A DNA stretch of 64,000 nucleotides from Volvariella volvacea V23. Lineage: Eukaryota; Basidiomycota; Agaricomycetes; Agaricales; Pluteaceae. Below, piece by piece: positions 1 to 13,320 of this stretch. A program made the translations under genes and the position numbers. The notes beneath the pieces were generated by a model, which did no database searches, had not been told where the DNA came from, and worked only from the letters and a program-made list of their open reading frames with translations. The stretch is taken from assembly GCA_000349905.1 (NCBI GenBank), contig KB722759.1, positions 109,225 to 173,224 of the forward strand, read 5' to 3'. The stretch's first letter is position 1. Every line of letters starts with the position of its first letter.

Positions 1-802
1 TCGTAGAAGAATACATCAAGCTATTACCTTGTGATCGTCAAACGATCCCAGAGCCTTCTCAGTGTCATGAAGTCACTAAATGGCTCTTGTATTTGCGACT
101 GAAGTATTCCCTGTACAACAGGGAACTTGTGAGCATAGGCATAATAATGGTGCCAATGGAGCTTACGAAGTTCCGGTCCTCAGCTGCGTTTTTGGCTTCA
201 TAATTCTGCTTCGCGACCTATTAAATTTAGCCAGGGTAAGTACTTGACCACCAGAAACCAATAACTACCCACCTAGGTGTTTGTCTGACGACATACAGCC
301 GCATATATGCAGCACTTTCGCAGCCGTTATTGCTCCCGAAATCTAAAAAGTGTATAATGAGCACATACCAATCGTATCGTGCCCATATTCTCTCCCAAGA
401 GTGTCCAACTACGACGTCTATATGACCCAAGATAAAATCCAAAGGGGTGTCGTAAATTAGGAGGTTGATAGCGAGACTGTACAAGTAGGGAAATGGTTTG
501 AGCACAAGTTTTGCGGTGCGTCCTTGATGCCTGCATTTCTGTAGTCACATGGAGAGTGGCGAGTATGCACGAAAACCAAAATAGTAAGTTCTGGACGGCT
601 TGAAATGATGTCATTGAATGAGAAGCATTCATTTGGTACTGAAAAGGCAATTTGACTGGATGCAAGGAAACCGTCAACTGCTCGCTCGACGTTCACAGAC
701 GACAGCAAACAGCAGCCAACGGCTCAGAACAGCCTGTCCCGGTTGACACCGGATTCTCGCGGCGACACGTTTTTACTGGGGTTAATTTTGAGGTTCTATT
801 TG
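1..802 (-). other. Unresolved 3' part of the preceding membrane-protein gene
   Basis: Several short minus-strand reading frames (457-708, 327-677, 227-505) lie downstream of the gene starting at 2072. They could be its last exons: a CAG acceptor near 670 would lead into a frame starting DGFLASSQIAF. None is decisive, and I cannot choose a stop codon. Confidence 0.25.
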
Positions 803-2072
803 TTACTGACTTGAGTTAACTGTAATTCCATCGCATGATGTCTCCACACGCGTGTATATGATACTGTCATTGCCGAGTTTAGATGGTTCCATACGTTCTA
901 TCAGAGGAGGGTCCGTTTCTGCAGACAGATTCTGTTGCTTGCAAGTAACTTTTGCTGTGAGCCCCTGCTGGGTCAATACGTAGTTGCGAGAGAAAGACGG
1001 TAGATAATGATTGGGTATGCCTGTTAAGATATTGACTGGGAGTACTGAATCCAAGGAAAGGACGCTAGGAATTTCCGCCAGGTTTGCGGGGAGAACACCA
1101 CCTGTGGTATGGACATTAGTCGCCAATGCTATAGGCCCGACATAAGCAAATTACCTGTTGATACGTTGAACGGAATTGCGTTAAAATCAAAATAGCTATC
1201 GCCCCCAAATCTTTTACTGAGGGCCGCAAACCCGCTATCCTGGACCGAAGGGAATATTCTCCGGAACTCCGCTATAGATATTCGGTCAATATGGTACACA
1301 AAAATTGAAACCTCATGCTCACATGTGCTCCAAATTTGAGACATTGGAGAAAACGCATCCAGGAACGCGAGAGAAATAAACTCATCTGAGAGAATATGAA
1401 GACCGAATCCAGTCATTGGCGAGGAGAGAGATATGATTTGAGGGGTGAGAAGGGACATCCATCTAGAATTAGATTAACAAGGTGAATTTCTTCATAAAAA
1501 GAGTTCCATACCCTGATGATTGGTAACTCGAAGCTGCAAGCCCGATTAAAGCATACAGTGTCCACTTTAGCTGTACGGCGCTTTTGACGGGGGATCTTCC
1601 CGCAATTCTTATGATAGCATGAACAAAAAATAGGGATACAGGCCGTGCGAGGGCTGAAGTAATGGCATATCGGAAGGCATGTGAATACAAACTTTTAAGG
1701 CCGTCAGTAAGACGGTACGATAGCACGCTGAACGATGGCTCACTATCCGGATATGAGAGAGACTGAGATCGCAACAATGTTGACAACGTAAACCCCTAAT
1801 TGGGGTTTTCGGGATACCGCTTCAGCAAGATAATCGGGCAGCGGAAGCGGTCTGCGTGAAATGACTGCGTAAAACGACCAGGCTGCTGCGAGGATGATGG
1901 TTTGTCCTGTCAGTATTAATACGGGCCATTTAATGCGTGGACGGAGGAGAGAATTCCTGTAATGCATGAGCTCATGTCCATAGTTGCTTGAGAGAGGACA
2001 CTTACTTGAGTTGGGTTTTACCATGCGTTTTGACTTCAGTATCGTCAGAACTTTGGGAAAGGGAGACATCAT
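803..2072 (-). CDS. Multi-pass membrane protein, unrecognised Agaricomycete family (3' end unresolved)
   Basis: Four exons can be joined on the minus strand. The start is the first ATG of MMSPFPKVL at 2072. Exon 1 joins exon 2 after PNSS (donor GTAAGT, acceptor TTACAG). Exon 2 ends at VSLISG and its frame resumes at YLYSHAFRY through a GTGAGC...AAAAG intron near 1747-1691. Exon 3 runs to YQSSG and resumes at WMSLLTP. Exon 4 resumes after an intron near 1149-1128 at ATNVHTTGG. At least three hydrophobic helices are visible (KWPVLILTGQTIILAAAW, VYVVNIVAISVSLISG, LKWTLYALIGLAAS). The order of helices followed by a long extracellular-type domain resembles a family I know from many mushroom genomes but cannot name. 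The C-terminal part probably continues below 800, where several frames are possible, so the stop is not called. No function is inferred. Confidence 0.55.
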
Positions 2073-3345
2073 TTGAGAGGAGAGGAGAGTCAGCACGTCC
2101 TACGAATAGGGACATTGGCGGAGCGACTGGGTCAGGAGGCTAGCTTAACGTCAATTCATCATTATACACCACCGGTATTTATCTGCACTGCAGTAAGTAT
2201 TTTTGAACATCTTGCAGTGTTAGCTTCGTTGGGACTCATCAACGCCGGCGGTCAGCCTTGTGATTAGTATAGGCTCAATGTGATGATAGCGTTGTTCCAG
2301 CTGGGGATAAGGAAGCAATCCGCGAATATCGACGGACGATGGAACAAATCGTGCTCCACCGAGAACCTAGATAACACACTGACTGCCTATTGTAGGATTG
2401 ACCTTGCAGCGCATCCATCTAGGCGTCAGAATGCAAATTATTTATAGGTCGGAGGGTTTCACATACCGGAGTAGCACAACATGCGCACAATCAACCAATC
2501 ATTGACACAGCACGCACTGGGGCATTCGTCCCAATTTTTGCTATCCGGTTATGCGTCTTCCCGATTTCTTCTGATTGGCGCCAGTTTTGCATTGCATTTC
2601 GTTCGGACAATGTTAACTAGTGCCGACAGTATTGCTAAGTCTTTCACCGGGTCGATAGATTTGAACTGATGCAATTGTACGTTGATTGCCGTGACAACAT
2701 CTGTTGCTCGCCACGGGCTAGAGAAGTCTGTATACCTGCTGGGATGACAACTAATAGTAAACTTGAATTTGCATGTAAAAAGTAACTTCTTTCTCCACAA
2801 GTAAATTTGGTGACTTCGTTTCGAAGCATGACATTGAAAGCGGTGTCTTAATCGCGAGTTTCCAATCCTCGACAAGGCTTAGCGGGGGTTTGGAGAAAGG
2901 CAAACTCCATATGCTGAGGGCAACCTAAGTGACAAAGTAGAAAAACGTTCCAATCAAGTGAAGAGATTGAATGTTAATTCAACCAGCCACCTCCCCCACC
3001 TCTCCATCGCATCAGCTGATTTTGTGATTCATTAGCTTCTGTGTTGTGGGCTTCCTTCCCAATGGGTCGTGTCGTTAATGAGGATAGGCACCAAGCACGA
3101 GTAAAACTTGCAAGGGCTGAAGGTGGTGACATACCGTCCAGCACTGCCACCGCCACCGCCACCGTGAGTGCCCGTCGACAAACGACCCGATTAGGAATGC
3201 TGGTGCGGGTTCTTACATTGCCAGGCAGGCCAATCACTGCTGTTCCCGAATGGGGGCTTTAGCCCTCAGTTCTACTCCTCTGGTAATGCCGCAGCTTCTA
3301 CTCAACCTCCTACTGTCACCACCACTCAAAGCTGAGCGCTCAACC
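2073..3345. other. Intergenic region, nothing recognised
   Basis: Between the divergent starts at 2072 and 3346 I see only short frames without family motifs. The longest, minus 2549-2875, shows no membrane segment or motif I know. The region presumably carries both promoters. Confidence 0.4.
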
Positions 3346-5496
3346 ATGGTTCTTACAGACTCCGGTAGCGGCGGCTCATGGTCCTCAATGCTACCCTCAG
3401 CCTTTACGGGTCTAACGTCCTTTACTATGTTCGCCGGGTCATCGCACTTTGTAGATGGCGTCAAGCTGTTGATCTTCGGGCAGTTGATAGAACTGTTTCG
3501 AACGTTCTTCTCTTGGTTGGTGGGGAGGTTCAGGCTGCGTATGTAGCGCCCAAGGCAATACTGGACCCTAGAACAGTCACGCTCACGAACGTTCTTGCTC
3601 GCGAACAGAGTATTGCATTACGGCTGAATTTACGGAAGGAGACCCTGTGTATGAGTGGATGATACACTTCCTTGTACGTCTATTACACATTCACCCCCAA
3701 ATGCTAAAAATACGCTAACGTAATCACCCTGACAGAATCACTCCAATGTCTGGCAGCAAACACGCGACTTTCGTGTTTACTTGAAGACACTCAAGCGGCG
3801 GTGGGCAGTGGACACATTGAATGCTCCAGCAGATTACGTACCTATGTATGAACGGCCACGGTTATTTCGTTGGAAAGGGTATTGGGTAGAGGTATCACGA
3901 ACCACCAACATGGCATTCGAAGGGACCAGGGAGTGTATATTGTGCATCAAGTGAGTGCACTGACATCTTGTCCAATCAGGTTCAACATCGACAATTGAAT
4001 GTATCCATTAAAGGATTTATACATTGGATATGTCCGTCCTCTCGGCGTTCATCGAGGAAGCGAAGCAGGAATACGCCAAAGTTACACACACCACAGTTAC
4101 TGTACACACAGTGGATGCAGTATGTCCTTTCTATTCTTTTACTGCCACCTCCATTTGATCAAGATTCACGCCACAGAACGCGAAATACTCCCCCGAATTT
4201 CGTTGGGCAAACGCAAAGCACAAATCACGTCGACCATTGAGCTCCCTCATTCTTCCTGATGGGATGCTAGAATCCTTGTTAAAAGATGCACGACGATTCC
4301 TAGCGAGTGAAGAGTGGTATACGAGGACTGGAGTTCCGTATCGTCGGGGTTACCTGCTATATGGTCCGCCTGGGGCTGGGAAAAGTGAGTAGATAGCTCT
4401 GCGATTCAAATTCAAACTGACACACACTAGCTTCAACGATATACGCTCTGGTATATGTTTAGAATCCTTATAATACTGCTATACACTCTGACAGTCAGAC
4501 CGACAGGCCGGCGAACTAAACCTCGAAATCTACACCCTGCCACTGTCTTCCAACTTGTAAGTGATTCCTCATACTATCCCAAACTTCCACAAGTTCTCAT
4601 GCGGCTCCATAGCCTCGACGACGGATTTTTGCAGCGAGCAGCAGCAGCAATCCCCAAGCGCTCAATCCTTCTCGTCGAAGACATCGATTGTGCATTCCCC
4701 TCGCGAGACTCGGACGATGAAGACGAAGAAAAATCCGAAATATATCCATACGACAAGCACGGAGTCACCCTATCCGGATTGCTGAACGTCCTCGATGGCG
4801 TTGGCAGTGAAGAAGGGAGGCTATTCTTTGCCACGGTGAGCACAGCAACGACACTCTGTATAATTCCCGTACAATACTCTTCTTCTGTACCAGACGAATT
4901 ACGTCGATCGACTAGACCCTGCGCTCATCCGCCCCGGTCGGATCGACAAAAAGATCGAGTACGGCCTCGCGACGACGGCACAAGCCGAAGCCCTCTTCTC
5001 GCAGATCTTCTCTCCAGCAGTAGCCCAACTCCCCACCACAGGAGAAACGGAAAAGGAGAAGGAGAATGGCACGACGACACCCGATAAATCATCGACCCGA
5101 GCCAAACACTTTGCCGCCCAAATCCCCCCTGGCCAGCTGTCCACCGCCGAACTCCAAGGCTACCTCCTCAACTACCGCGACGAGCCGGACGCTGCTCTCG
5201 CCAACGTCGCTGAATGGGCCAGAGGCGAGCTGGAGGAGAAGCGGTTAAGGAAGGAGAGGGAGGAGAAGAGGAAGCAGAGGGTGAGGGAGAACAGGAGGCA
5301 GGCGAGGTACAGTGGGTATTACGCCAGTGGTGGTAGTGGGGGGCCTCCACTGGAGTCGTCAGTTCGTCCGACGATTGGGATAGGGAAGGAGAGCGAGTAT
5401 GGGAGTAGGGATGGGAGTGTGAGTGCGACGCGGAGTACGGCGTCGGAGCCGTTGCAGGATTATGGGAGCTGTGCCTCTCTTGTGGAGGTTGAGTAG
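3346..5496 (+). CDS. BCS1-like AAA+ ATPase, copy 1
   Basis: The family is mitochondrial BCS1, an inner-membrane AAA+ ATPase that moves the folded Rieske protein. Agaricomycetes carry many BCS1-like paralogues of unknown role. Nine exons give about 560 aa: 3346-3538, 3609-3673, 3736-3950, 4014-4119, 4177-4384, 4431-4450, 4507-4556, 4613-4835 and 4894-5496. The order is an N-terminal hydrophobic segment (FVDGVKLLIFGQLIELF), the BCS1_N domain (FRWKGYWVEV), Walker A GPPGAGKTS, Walker B ILLVEDIDCAF, then sensor and arginine-finger segments NYVDRLDPALIRPGRIDKKI. A charged EEKRKQR helix and a Ser/Gly tail follow. The start matches the aligned start of copy 3 (37253). The frame is open throughout. 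The sixth exon is only 20 nt. It is convergent with copy 2. Whether it is the true BCS1 orthologue cannot be told. Confidence 0.9.
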
Positions 5497-5755
5497 TTCA
5501 TGGACTCTGGTGGGGTACTTGGATTTGAGCTGTTGCTTTTGAGGACGATTGGTGTACGTTAGATAGTGAAAGGAGATGTCGATGTAATACCATAGGGATT
5601 GCAGTGTATTCAATAAATGTAGTAACAATACCCAAACATTCATTACTCGACACAATAAGTACAATAAATGACGTGTCTAACGTTCAATATACATTAGATC
5701 ATCCAAGATTCCATTACACCCCACCACAATCCCACAAATCGCGTATACACACAAC

Positions 5756-8108
5756 CTACGGCGCAGCCGAGAGCAACAGCAAAGGCGACGCAGCCGCCGA
5801 CTGCGAATCCACATTCACCGACTCTTCATTCCCCTGATCATCCACATTCCCATCAACCGACGACGACGACGACGAAGCGCTCAACGCAATAGGCATCGCC
5901 GGCGTCGAACTATTCTGCGCTTGCGAGGCCAACGACCGCGAGCTATTCGCCGAGGACGGCTGTGTCATCGGAGCCGGTCCAGCGGGCGGTCCTCCACCAC
6001 CGACGAACCCTCCCGGTGCAACGGTCCCAGGGTACATCATCCCCATTCCCATCCCATACTTCGCAGCCGACTGCTGGAACGAGCTAAACTCCCTCCTCTC
6101 CTTGGCCTCCCTCGCCTTCATCTTCCTCCTCTCCTCCCTCTCCTCCCTCTCCCTCCTCTCACCAAGCTCGCGCTCGACCCAGGCGTGGACGCCGTGCGCG
6201 GCGCGGACGGGCTGCTTTTTGCAGGAGAGGAGGTACCCCTGGAGTTCGGCGGTCGAGAACTCGTTGGGCGGGATCTGGGCGACAAAGTGTTCTGCGAGGG
6301 ATTCGATGTCGGGCGTTTTTTCTGGTGACGTGGTGTCGGGATCTGTGGGCTTGAGTGACGAGCAAGGGAAGAAGCGGAGGAAGAGGGCGCGGGCTTGGTT
6401 CTTTGTCGCGAGCTTGTATTCGATCCGTTTGTCGATTCTTCCGGGGCGGAGGAGGGCCGAGTCGAGACGGTCGATGTAGTTTGTCTGTACGATGATGGTC
6501 AACCACATACACAAAGGCCCAGGCGATGGAGGAACGTACTGTAGCGAAGAAAAGCTTCCCCTCTTCACTTCCTACCCCGTCGATTACATTGAGCAGCCCG
6601 GATAACGTGACCGCCGATCGACGACCCATCCCCATTGGTTGATCCACTATCAGACCGCCATAGTTGGGTGCTGAGGACGTGTGACCTTCCTCTCCGTCTT
6701 CTCTGGGCGGGAAGGCGCAGTCGATGTCTTCGAGGAGCAGGATGGAGTTTTTGGGTATCGATGATGCAGCGCGCTGTAGGAAACCGTCGTCGACACTAAG
6801 AGCGATGATGATTAGGGAGAGAGTAAGTTGAGAAGGGACTATCGACTTACAAGCCGGAGGATAGACTAAGGGAGTATATTTCAAGACCGAGTTCTCCTGC
6901 CTAATGGACGTCAGTATATACAAGCAGCTTTAGAGCAGTGGTGCATACAATGGCATAAATAGTAGAACCTTGATCGTATGGTCAGAGTGGAACGTGCGTG
7001 ATCTGGAAGAGGTGACTCACTTTTACCGGTCCCAGGAGGCCCATACAACAAGTAACCTCGGCGGTAAGGGATGCCAGCTTCGATGTACCAGTCTTCCGAG
7101 GCGATAAACTCCCGCGCGTCCTTGAGTAATGAATCGATAACGCCGTCTTCGAGAACAATCGAACTCAGCGGACGGCGAACTTTGTGTTTGACGTTATTCC
7201 ACACAAACGCCGGTCCATAGCTAGGCTGAAGCACATTCGTCAACGGATGGTCAAGGGGAAGAGGCGGAAGCGCGCGTTACCATATCCGCCATGTGGATGA
7301 CCACGTTGGGCCGCGAGACCTCGAGGTAGCGCAGTCTAGCTTCCTCCACCAACGCGGACAACACGCTCATCCTCAACGTGTAGATTCTAAACACATCCCC
7401 CCATCGAGATCAGAAATGACAATTGTGGAGAGAGGCACATGAACCACCCACGTCACATAAATAGTCGAACCCATCTGCCCTCCAAGTTGGGACATTGACA
7501 TCGACTGCGTTCCCTTGCTTCTCTTGATCTCGACCCAGTAGCCCTTCCATTTGAACAGCTGAGGCAGGTCAAAAGTCGGGACGTAGTCTGCGTTGCCCTC
7601 GATCTCGAGTTCGGTCGGTTTGATGCCCCATTTCCGCTGAGAGCTCTTTGCTGTAACCCTGAAGTCCTTTGAGCGCCGCCATACGTTTTCCTGAGTCTGA
7701 TGACATAGTTTTTTTCGGCTGTCAGGACCGATAGGGATCAATGGGGCGGTAAAAGGCAACTCACCAAAAAGAGGACGATCCACTCGTACGCAGGGTCTCC
7801 TTCATCAAACTGAGCGGTAACAGAAAATTCTGTCATGCGTGGGCATTGAGCAGGGTCGAGAAAAAGCGTTGGGAGTACGTACTGAAGCGAAAACGCTCCA
7901 TCAACCACTGGCATAATCTCCTTCCCGTCTCGATTACAGTGCCCAAAACTAGTAGTTTGACGCTGTCGAAGAGGTATGTGTTTGCAAATAACGAGGCAAA
8001 GAAGGACAGGCCGAGGATGTTCTTGAATGTGCCCATGTCGGACCATGACGAGGATCGAGGAGTCGAGGAGTCGACGGGTATGCCGAGAGCAGGAATGGGG
8101 ACGTTCAT
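5756..8108 (-). CDS. BCS1-like AAA+ ATPase, copy 2
   Basis: This is a multi-exon gene with the same domain order as copy 1 but more divergent. The start at 8108 ([11 protein letters not shown]) precedes a hydrophobic segment [16 protein letters not shown]. The BCS1_N signature [13 protein letters not shown] lies at about 7570-7520. Walker A GPPGTGKS is at about 7050-7020, Walker [17 protein letters not shown] at about 6760-6710, and the [20 protein letters not shown] segment at about 6480-6420. The C-terminal exon ends with a charged [12 protein letters not shown] helix and a long tail rich in Gly, Ser and Pro. Exon 1 ends at 7883 with donor GTACGT. I see no stop or frameshift. It is tail-to-tail with copy 1, with 259 bp between the stops. 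The role is probably an ATP-driven membrane chaperone; the substrate is unknown. Confidence 0.88.
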
Positions 8109-8706
8109 CGTCCTCTGCGGTTTTCGTGCGCTGGAGAGTTGGTGGAAGAGAGGACGGAAGCGGGGAACTCCTGTGGAAGCGAGTTAGAGGCAGGGCACAA
8201 ATGCCGAAAGTGCCATGAGGACAATGCCCAGAAACGTGGCACTTACATAGAAGTGAGGAATCCTGCATTCTGCCCCGCCCAGCCACCTAAAATGCGAACT
8301 CCCGAGGGATTTAGAGACGTGGGAGGGCGTGGGCTTGCGTTGGCGTCATTCCGTGCGTTGGCGATGATTTCGGCGTATTGTCGAGCGGACTCTTCGAATC
8401 TTATCGCCAGGGGCCAGAACACCGTGCATCGTGTCGGAGGGTGAGGCGTTTACAGCCAGTCTGATGTGTGGCGTGGGTGGTCGCGGCTAGGAAACCGCGC
8501 CAGTCAATACCGCCGGCCAGGGTCTGACTCCGTTCTCACGAAGCTTAACGCATAACAGCGGGCGCTAAGCCTACACTGGAAGGCCCCTAGGTAATGCGTA
8601 CAATGCAAGACATGACATATATTGCATGCAGAAACTAAAGATGCTACAAGTGAACAGAAAGCTACATATGTAATTTTGCAAGAGAAACGAATCATGAAAC
8701 GGCACT

Positions 8707-10578
8707 CTATGAGGTCAAAGGGGGCGATTGCTGTTCTTCACCTATCAGCCAATCATTCAGCGCGTTGGACGCCTGGGTGCTAAGGACCGTTATCGAGAAT
8801 GACTGTTCTATCACCCGGGGCGCTGCTGAAGCCTTGTCAGCCTTACGTCGAAGTTGCAGTATCCTAACATCGATCGTGAGCACTGGATGTCATTCGTTCA
8901 TCAGTCAACAGAGCTGCGTACACACGACAAGCCTTGGTTCGTTCATGATGATGAGCACGCTTCGTGGCTGATATCACTATGCGTCACGTACCACGACATT
9001 CGGCATTATGGACACAAACGGGAGGCCAAACCGATTGAACGTCCAATTCGGTCTACAAGGTCCGTGGTCAAGTGAATGCGCAGCTACGTCGACATACGTC
9101 ATGACTTACATGTAGTAGACCACACAAGCTACGACGTTTACTACCAGCACAAAGGCGAAAGCCCATAAACCTGGTGCTAATATCAGCCACACCTCACAGT
9201 GCACAGTGTAGGCACACACCTTGGCCGATGAAGAAGCGCCCAAGCGCCGAGCCATTCATCAATTCCCGACGACAATGCTACAACCAAGCCATTAAACTCG
9301 TGATCCAGCACGAAATTAGAACACCCACGTAAATCACAACGCATAGCGACAAAAAGTCCATCGTGATTGCGGCCAGCTACATCGATATCCCAGCATTACT
9401 ATTCCGCCCATCACTGCCAAAAAGGAGCAGCCAAATTCGCCTACCTGTAACATCTGATGACGAAAACACCAAAGAACCATTCCCAAATCAGCTCGTTTTC
9501 AAACCCAGGGTACATAGAATCCCAAGCAGCAAAGGCACCATCACAGCGATCACCGGGCCCACAGCTCAAACAGCTCCCCGCACAAATGGAGAAAACACGG
9601 GAGGACGACCAAAAAGGTGCGAAAATCGCGAATTAGATAGGACGAGTACTCACCCCGATCTTCAAACCCATAACGTCACTCCCATAATCAGGAAAGCACC
9701 CCCGTATCCCCGACGCTTCGTACCACTCCACAGGCAGTATCGGCGGGTTCGTGCAAAAGACCCATATGCCCACCGCCACCAGCCCTGCGAAGCACACCGT
9801 GAGGATGACTAGTATGGGCGGCTTTTTGTCCGCGAATGCGTATGCTCGTATTAGCATTACAGCTGGAGGAGCCCAGGGAAGAACGGAAGGGAGGGAAGGT
9901 ATGCGGCAGCGTGGTGGTTGTGGCGCGAATTGTACCGCGCGAGAAGCAGGTGACGCGAATTTGGTAGCACGAGGACGGCTAATCAGCTTCTATGCCAGTA
10001 TAGAATTTCTTCCCATGACACACATGCTCACCTTGGGGAAAGATCAGCTATCAACCGGACAGACGAGGGGGATGGGTGGGTGGCAGAAACGCGAGTGAGC
10101 GTCGTGATCCCAAGAAAGAAGAGAAGAGAAGACGAGACGTACGAATGGGGCAAACAGGACGTGGACGGGGTATATGATCGTTTCGCAGCTTGTTGGTATG
10201 TGCTCGCCGATGTAGGCCCACATGATGATTGGGAAGCTGACGAGGGGGTAGTATCTGCACAGGAGAAAGGCGATTTTGACGCTGGACCAGTGCATGGGGT
10301 GGATCTGGAGGTGTGGTTTGAATTGGACATGGTCGCTTGATTTGGCTTTGGTGGGGTTGAGAGAGAGGGACTTGCCTGCGTTATTTCCTCTGGTAGACTT
10401 GCAATTGGTGAATGAAGCAAGCTCGCATTTTGCTCACAAGAAAAACTGTGGCGCTGGGTACTCACGTTGTTATCCATTCATAGGCAAATAGTGTGTATGC
10501 GGACACTAGGGCGTAACGTGTATGCTGAACGGTGTACCATAAGAGTTCGAATAGCGATTTTGGGACCTCCGATATCAT
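8707..10578 (-). CDS. DUF6533-like seven-helix membrane protein, copy 1
   Basis: DUF6533 proteins are fungal multi-pass membrane proteins of unknown function, abundant in Agaricomycetes. The start at 10578 gives MISEVPKSLFELLW followed by HTRYALVSAYTLFAYEW. Exon 2 carries LPEEITQ, and exon 3 WSSVKIAFLLCRYYPL, the family's core charged-loop and helix motif. Then come a helix near the PVHVLFAPF segment, LIRAYAFADKK (near 9850) and CFAGLVAVGIWVF. Downstream exons give LWAFAFVLVVNVVACVVYYM (about 9170-9110) and FGLPFVSIMPNVV (about 9030-8985). The terminal exon starts ILQLRRKADKAS and stops at 8707-8709. Every piece has a counterpart in the neighbouring copy (11655-13252), which supports the exon chain. 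The middle part near 9600-9350 is the least certain. Confidence 0.72.
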
Positions 10579-11654
10579 GTTCTTATCTCTACCTATAAAG
10601 ATATTGACGGCAGGCGAAGGGAACAAGAAGCACCAAAGTCCGATACATCAGAGCAGAGCACGAGGGCCATGAGGACGTAAATGCAGTGAACACTTGGACT
10701 GGACGTACCAGACTTAAAGTAACGTCTTGCAATGGTAGAGGGATAAGGACATGCCACAGCCAAACGGCAGGGGAGCGGAAAAGGAGGTGGTCGTAACAAA
10801 ATCCTAGCAGAGATGAGCGGAAGATGGGAGGTAGTAGTAGCAGAGAGAGCTACCAGAAAAACTTCGCGTAACATTCGCGTAGTTATGATGGGCCACCTCA
10901 GTCGGGTAAGCAAGTCCTGTATATGGATGGCATCGCGTCATGACGAAACACAAGTGCTGGTATTGGCTAGACCTTTACGACCCGCTCGGAGGTCACAAGA
11001 GATTTAATAGGACGCCATCCGTATCACCGTCAACAAAATGAGAGTGGGAAGCATTTTTTCCTGGACAACGATCATCGAGTCCTTCTGACTGGAACTAGAC
11101 CGAGGTAAAGTGTGCGGGCATATATCCGAGTCGGGCCCGGGATCTCGCGGGATCAACGTTAACGTGATAGGCCAGTTTTGATTTGATTGCTGGTAGCGAC
11201 TGAATAAACGGGACAAGAAGCGGGTAGCCTACAACATAACGCCTAACCCCTGCTTGGCAAGGCTGTACATGGGCCAAGTTGACATGCATGATGGATCACA
11301 TGGGACGAATGTGAAAAGAGGCTGGTGTAACAGAAAAATACTGTACTATGTGCAATAATAATATGGTCGATTGCTGGTGGGTGATTAATACAAATACAAC
11401 GAATGACGGGAGGATAAAGGAGAGCGGAGGAATCGCGCTCGGTTAGTTTGTGCGCTGGCTTCGGACCAGAGTGGGCGTTCGCGAAGGCTGGCTGATTGGC
11501 CTCCGCCTTCGTTCATAATGCGGTATAGTCAAAGGGCAGAAGACTTGGGCTGGGTTATATATGCCCAAGTTTCCATGACTGATAAAAATACCTGTCCGAC
11601 CCACGTAGCAGGTGCTTTGGGTGAGGTATGAAGCATTGATTTTAGGGAAGACGA
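10579..11654. other. Spacer between the two DUF6533-like genes
   Basis: No recognisable gene. It contains the promoter of copy 1 and the 3' flank of copy 2. Short frames on both strands lack motifs. Confidence 0.4.
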
Positions 11655-13252
11655 TTATGGGCTTTCGATATGCCATGGGTCTTGTGCTTGTGCTGTTCGT
11701 CGAATCACTGGTCCCGAATCATTGTTGGACACACCAAAAGAGTATATTCCGGTGGAGTGCTCCCCCGCGTGTGCATATCCGTTTGCTTGTGTTGCCTGGT
11801 CGGCTTTCTCGCGTAATTCCAGGATTCTGTAATAGGAAACAGCAGTAAGCGCACATGGACTGCGGGCATGTGAGGTGCGTAGCTTACAATCTGCAGGCCT
11901 ATGGAAAATATCGGATGTCAGGGATACACTGCAGATCATAGGGATAAGAAGATATGACGTACCACGAGATTACACACCGTGAAGGCAAAAGGCAATCCCA
12001 TCGTTCGATAGGTCGAGGTCGGTCTATCAGCACATGGATGAGGCCCTGTCATCAACAATTACGAAACGGGCGGATTTACTGGAAATACAGGATGGCTGCG
12101 ATGGCATTCACTACCGAGACTGTGGCGAAGTAAGCGAGACCTAAGACGTACGCCGATAAGTTCGGCCAGTGACGCCGGAGTATGAGACCCACCTTGTCTT
12201 ATAAAGTGCCTTGCCCACGACCAACGACGGGAAAGAGCTTTTACGCAATGCTGTTCGAGTCAGGACAAGCTCGCGGTCCTCTGGTGGGCGGACTTACCCA
12301 AATTACGATGCTCATTGAAAGGAAGTCCATCAACGTGGATGCCAGCTGGATTCTCAAAACGATTAATTGCTAAACGAATTGGAGCAGAACGCCGTACCAA
12401 GGCCAACTGTACATCCACGAAACAACTTCCAGGTGAGTTTGTTGCTTAAAGGCAAGAATAGAGCTTGAAGTGACCCACCCCCAGTCGAACCCCCATGACA
12501 TCGCCATCATAATTAGAGAAGCACCCCGTGTCTCCGAGGGCATTATACCAATAATCCGGAAGAACGGATACTCCCGTGCAAAACACCCAGATGCTGATTC
12601 CAATCAAACCACTAAAGGCGCTCAACAGGACAACGAGGGCACCGGACTTCCGATCGGCGAAAGCGTAAGCCCTAATCATCATCACGGCTACACGTGGAGG
12701 GATTATGATATCGGTGTCAAGACCAGCAGCTTGGATGGGAGGTCTTTCACGCACCTTGGGGAAATACTTGCTGACGAGCGCAATAATCAATGTAAGAGTC
12801 GCGATAATGGAAAGTGAGGACCCTGTGGAACTTACGAAGGGAGCGAAGAGGGCATGGACCGGCTGAATGATTGGTTGGCAATATTGTGGGCTATAGTTCC
12901 CCATATACGCCCACATCAGAATCGGAAATGCTATTAGGGGGTAGTAACGACAGAGCAGGTAGGCAATCTTCACAGAAGACCATCGTGAACCGTGAATCTT
13001 GAGTGTGTTGATGAGGGATGGGGTGACTCTGCGACGTAAGATGCGTACCAATTCGACTTCATCCGTGAAACTGGATATAAACTGTCAGCCTATACGCGAA
13101 AGGGTTCAGAAAAGGACGCACAACGTAAACAATTCATAAATTTGTAAGGTATAAGCAGCAGCAATCCCATATCGCAAGTGCGAGACCGTAAGGACTGCAA
13201 ACTCGACCGGAAACTCGGTCATGGTGGTGATATCAAACCCACTGACCGACAT
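11655..13252 (-). CDS. DUF6533-like seven-helix membrane protein, copy 2
   Basis: This tandem paralogue of the 8707-10578 gene has the same exon pattern. The start at 13252 gives MSVSGFDITTMTEF, then HLRYGIAAAYTLQIYELF, a short exon FTDEVEL, and IHGSRWSSVKIAYLLCRYYPL split by an intron. Further helices are IATLTLIIALVSKYF and LVVLLSAFSGLIGISIWVF. LIRAYAFADRK-type residues (MIRAYAFADRK) match copy 1. Later exons give LGLAYFATVSVVNAIAAIL (about 12160-12080) and TYRTMGLPFAFTVCNLV (about 12015-11965). The last exon starts ILELREKADQAT and stops at 11655. No break is visible. Function is unknown; a receptor or transporter role would be speculation. Confidence 0.75.
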
Positions 13253-13320
13253 CTTAACGAAAATCCGACTATAACGATCGTAGGGGGTGCAAAGTGGCCC
13301 GTTTTAGGTGGTAGAGCGGG

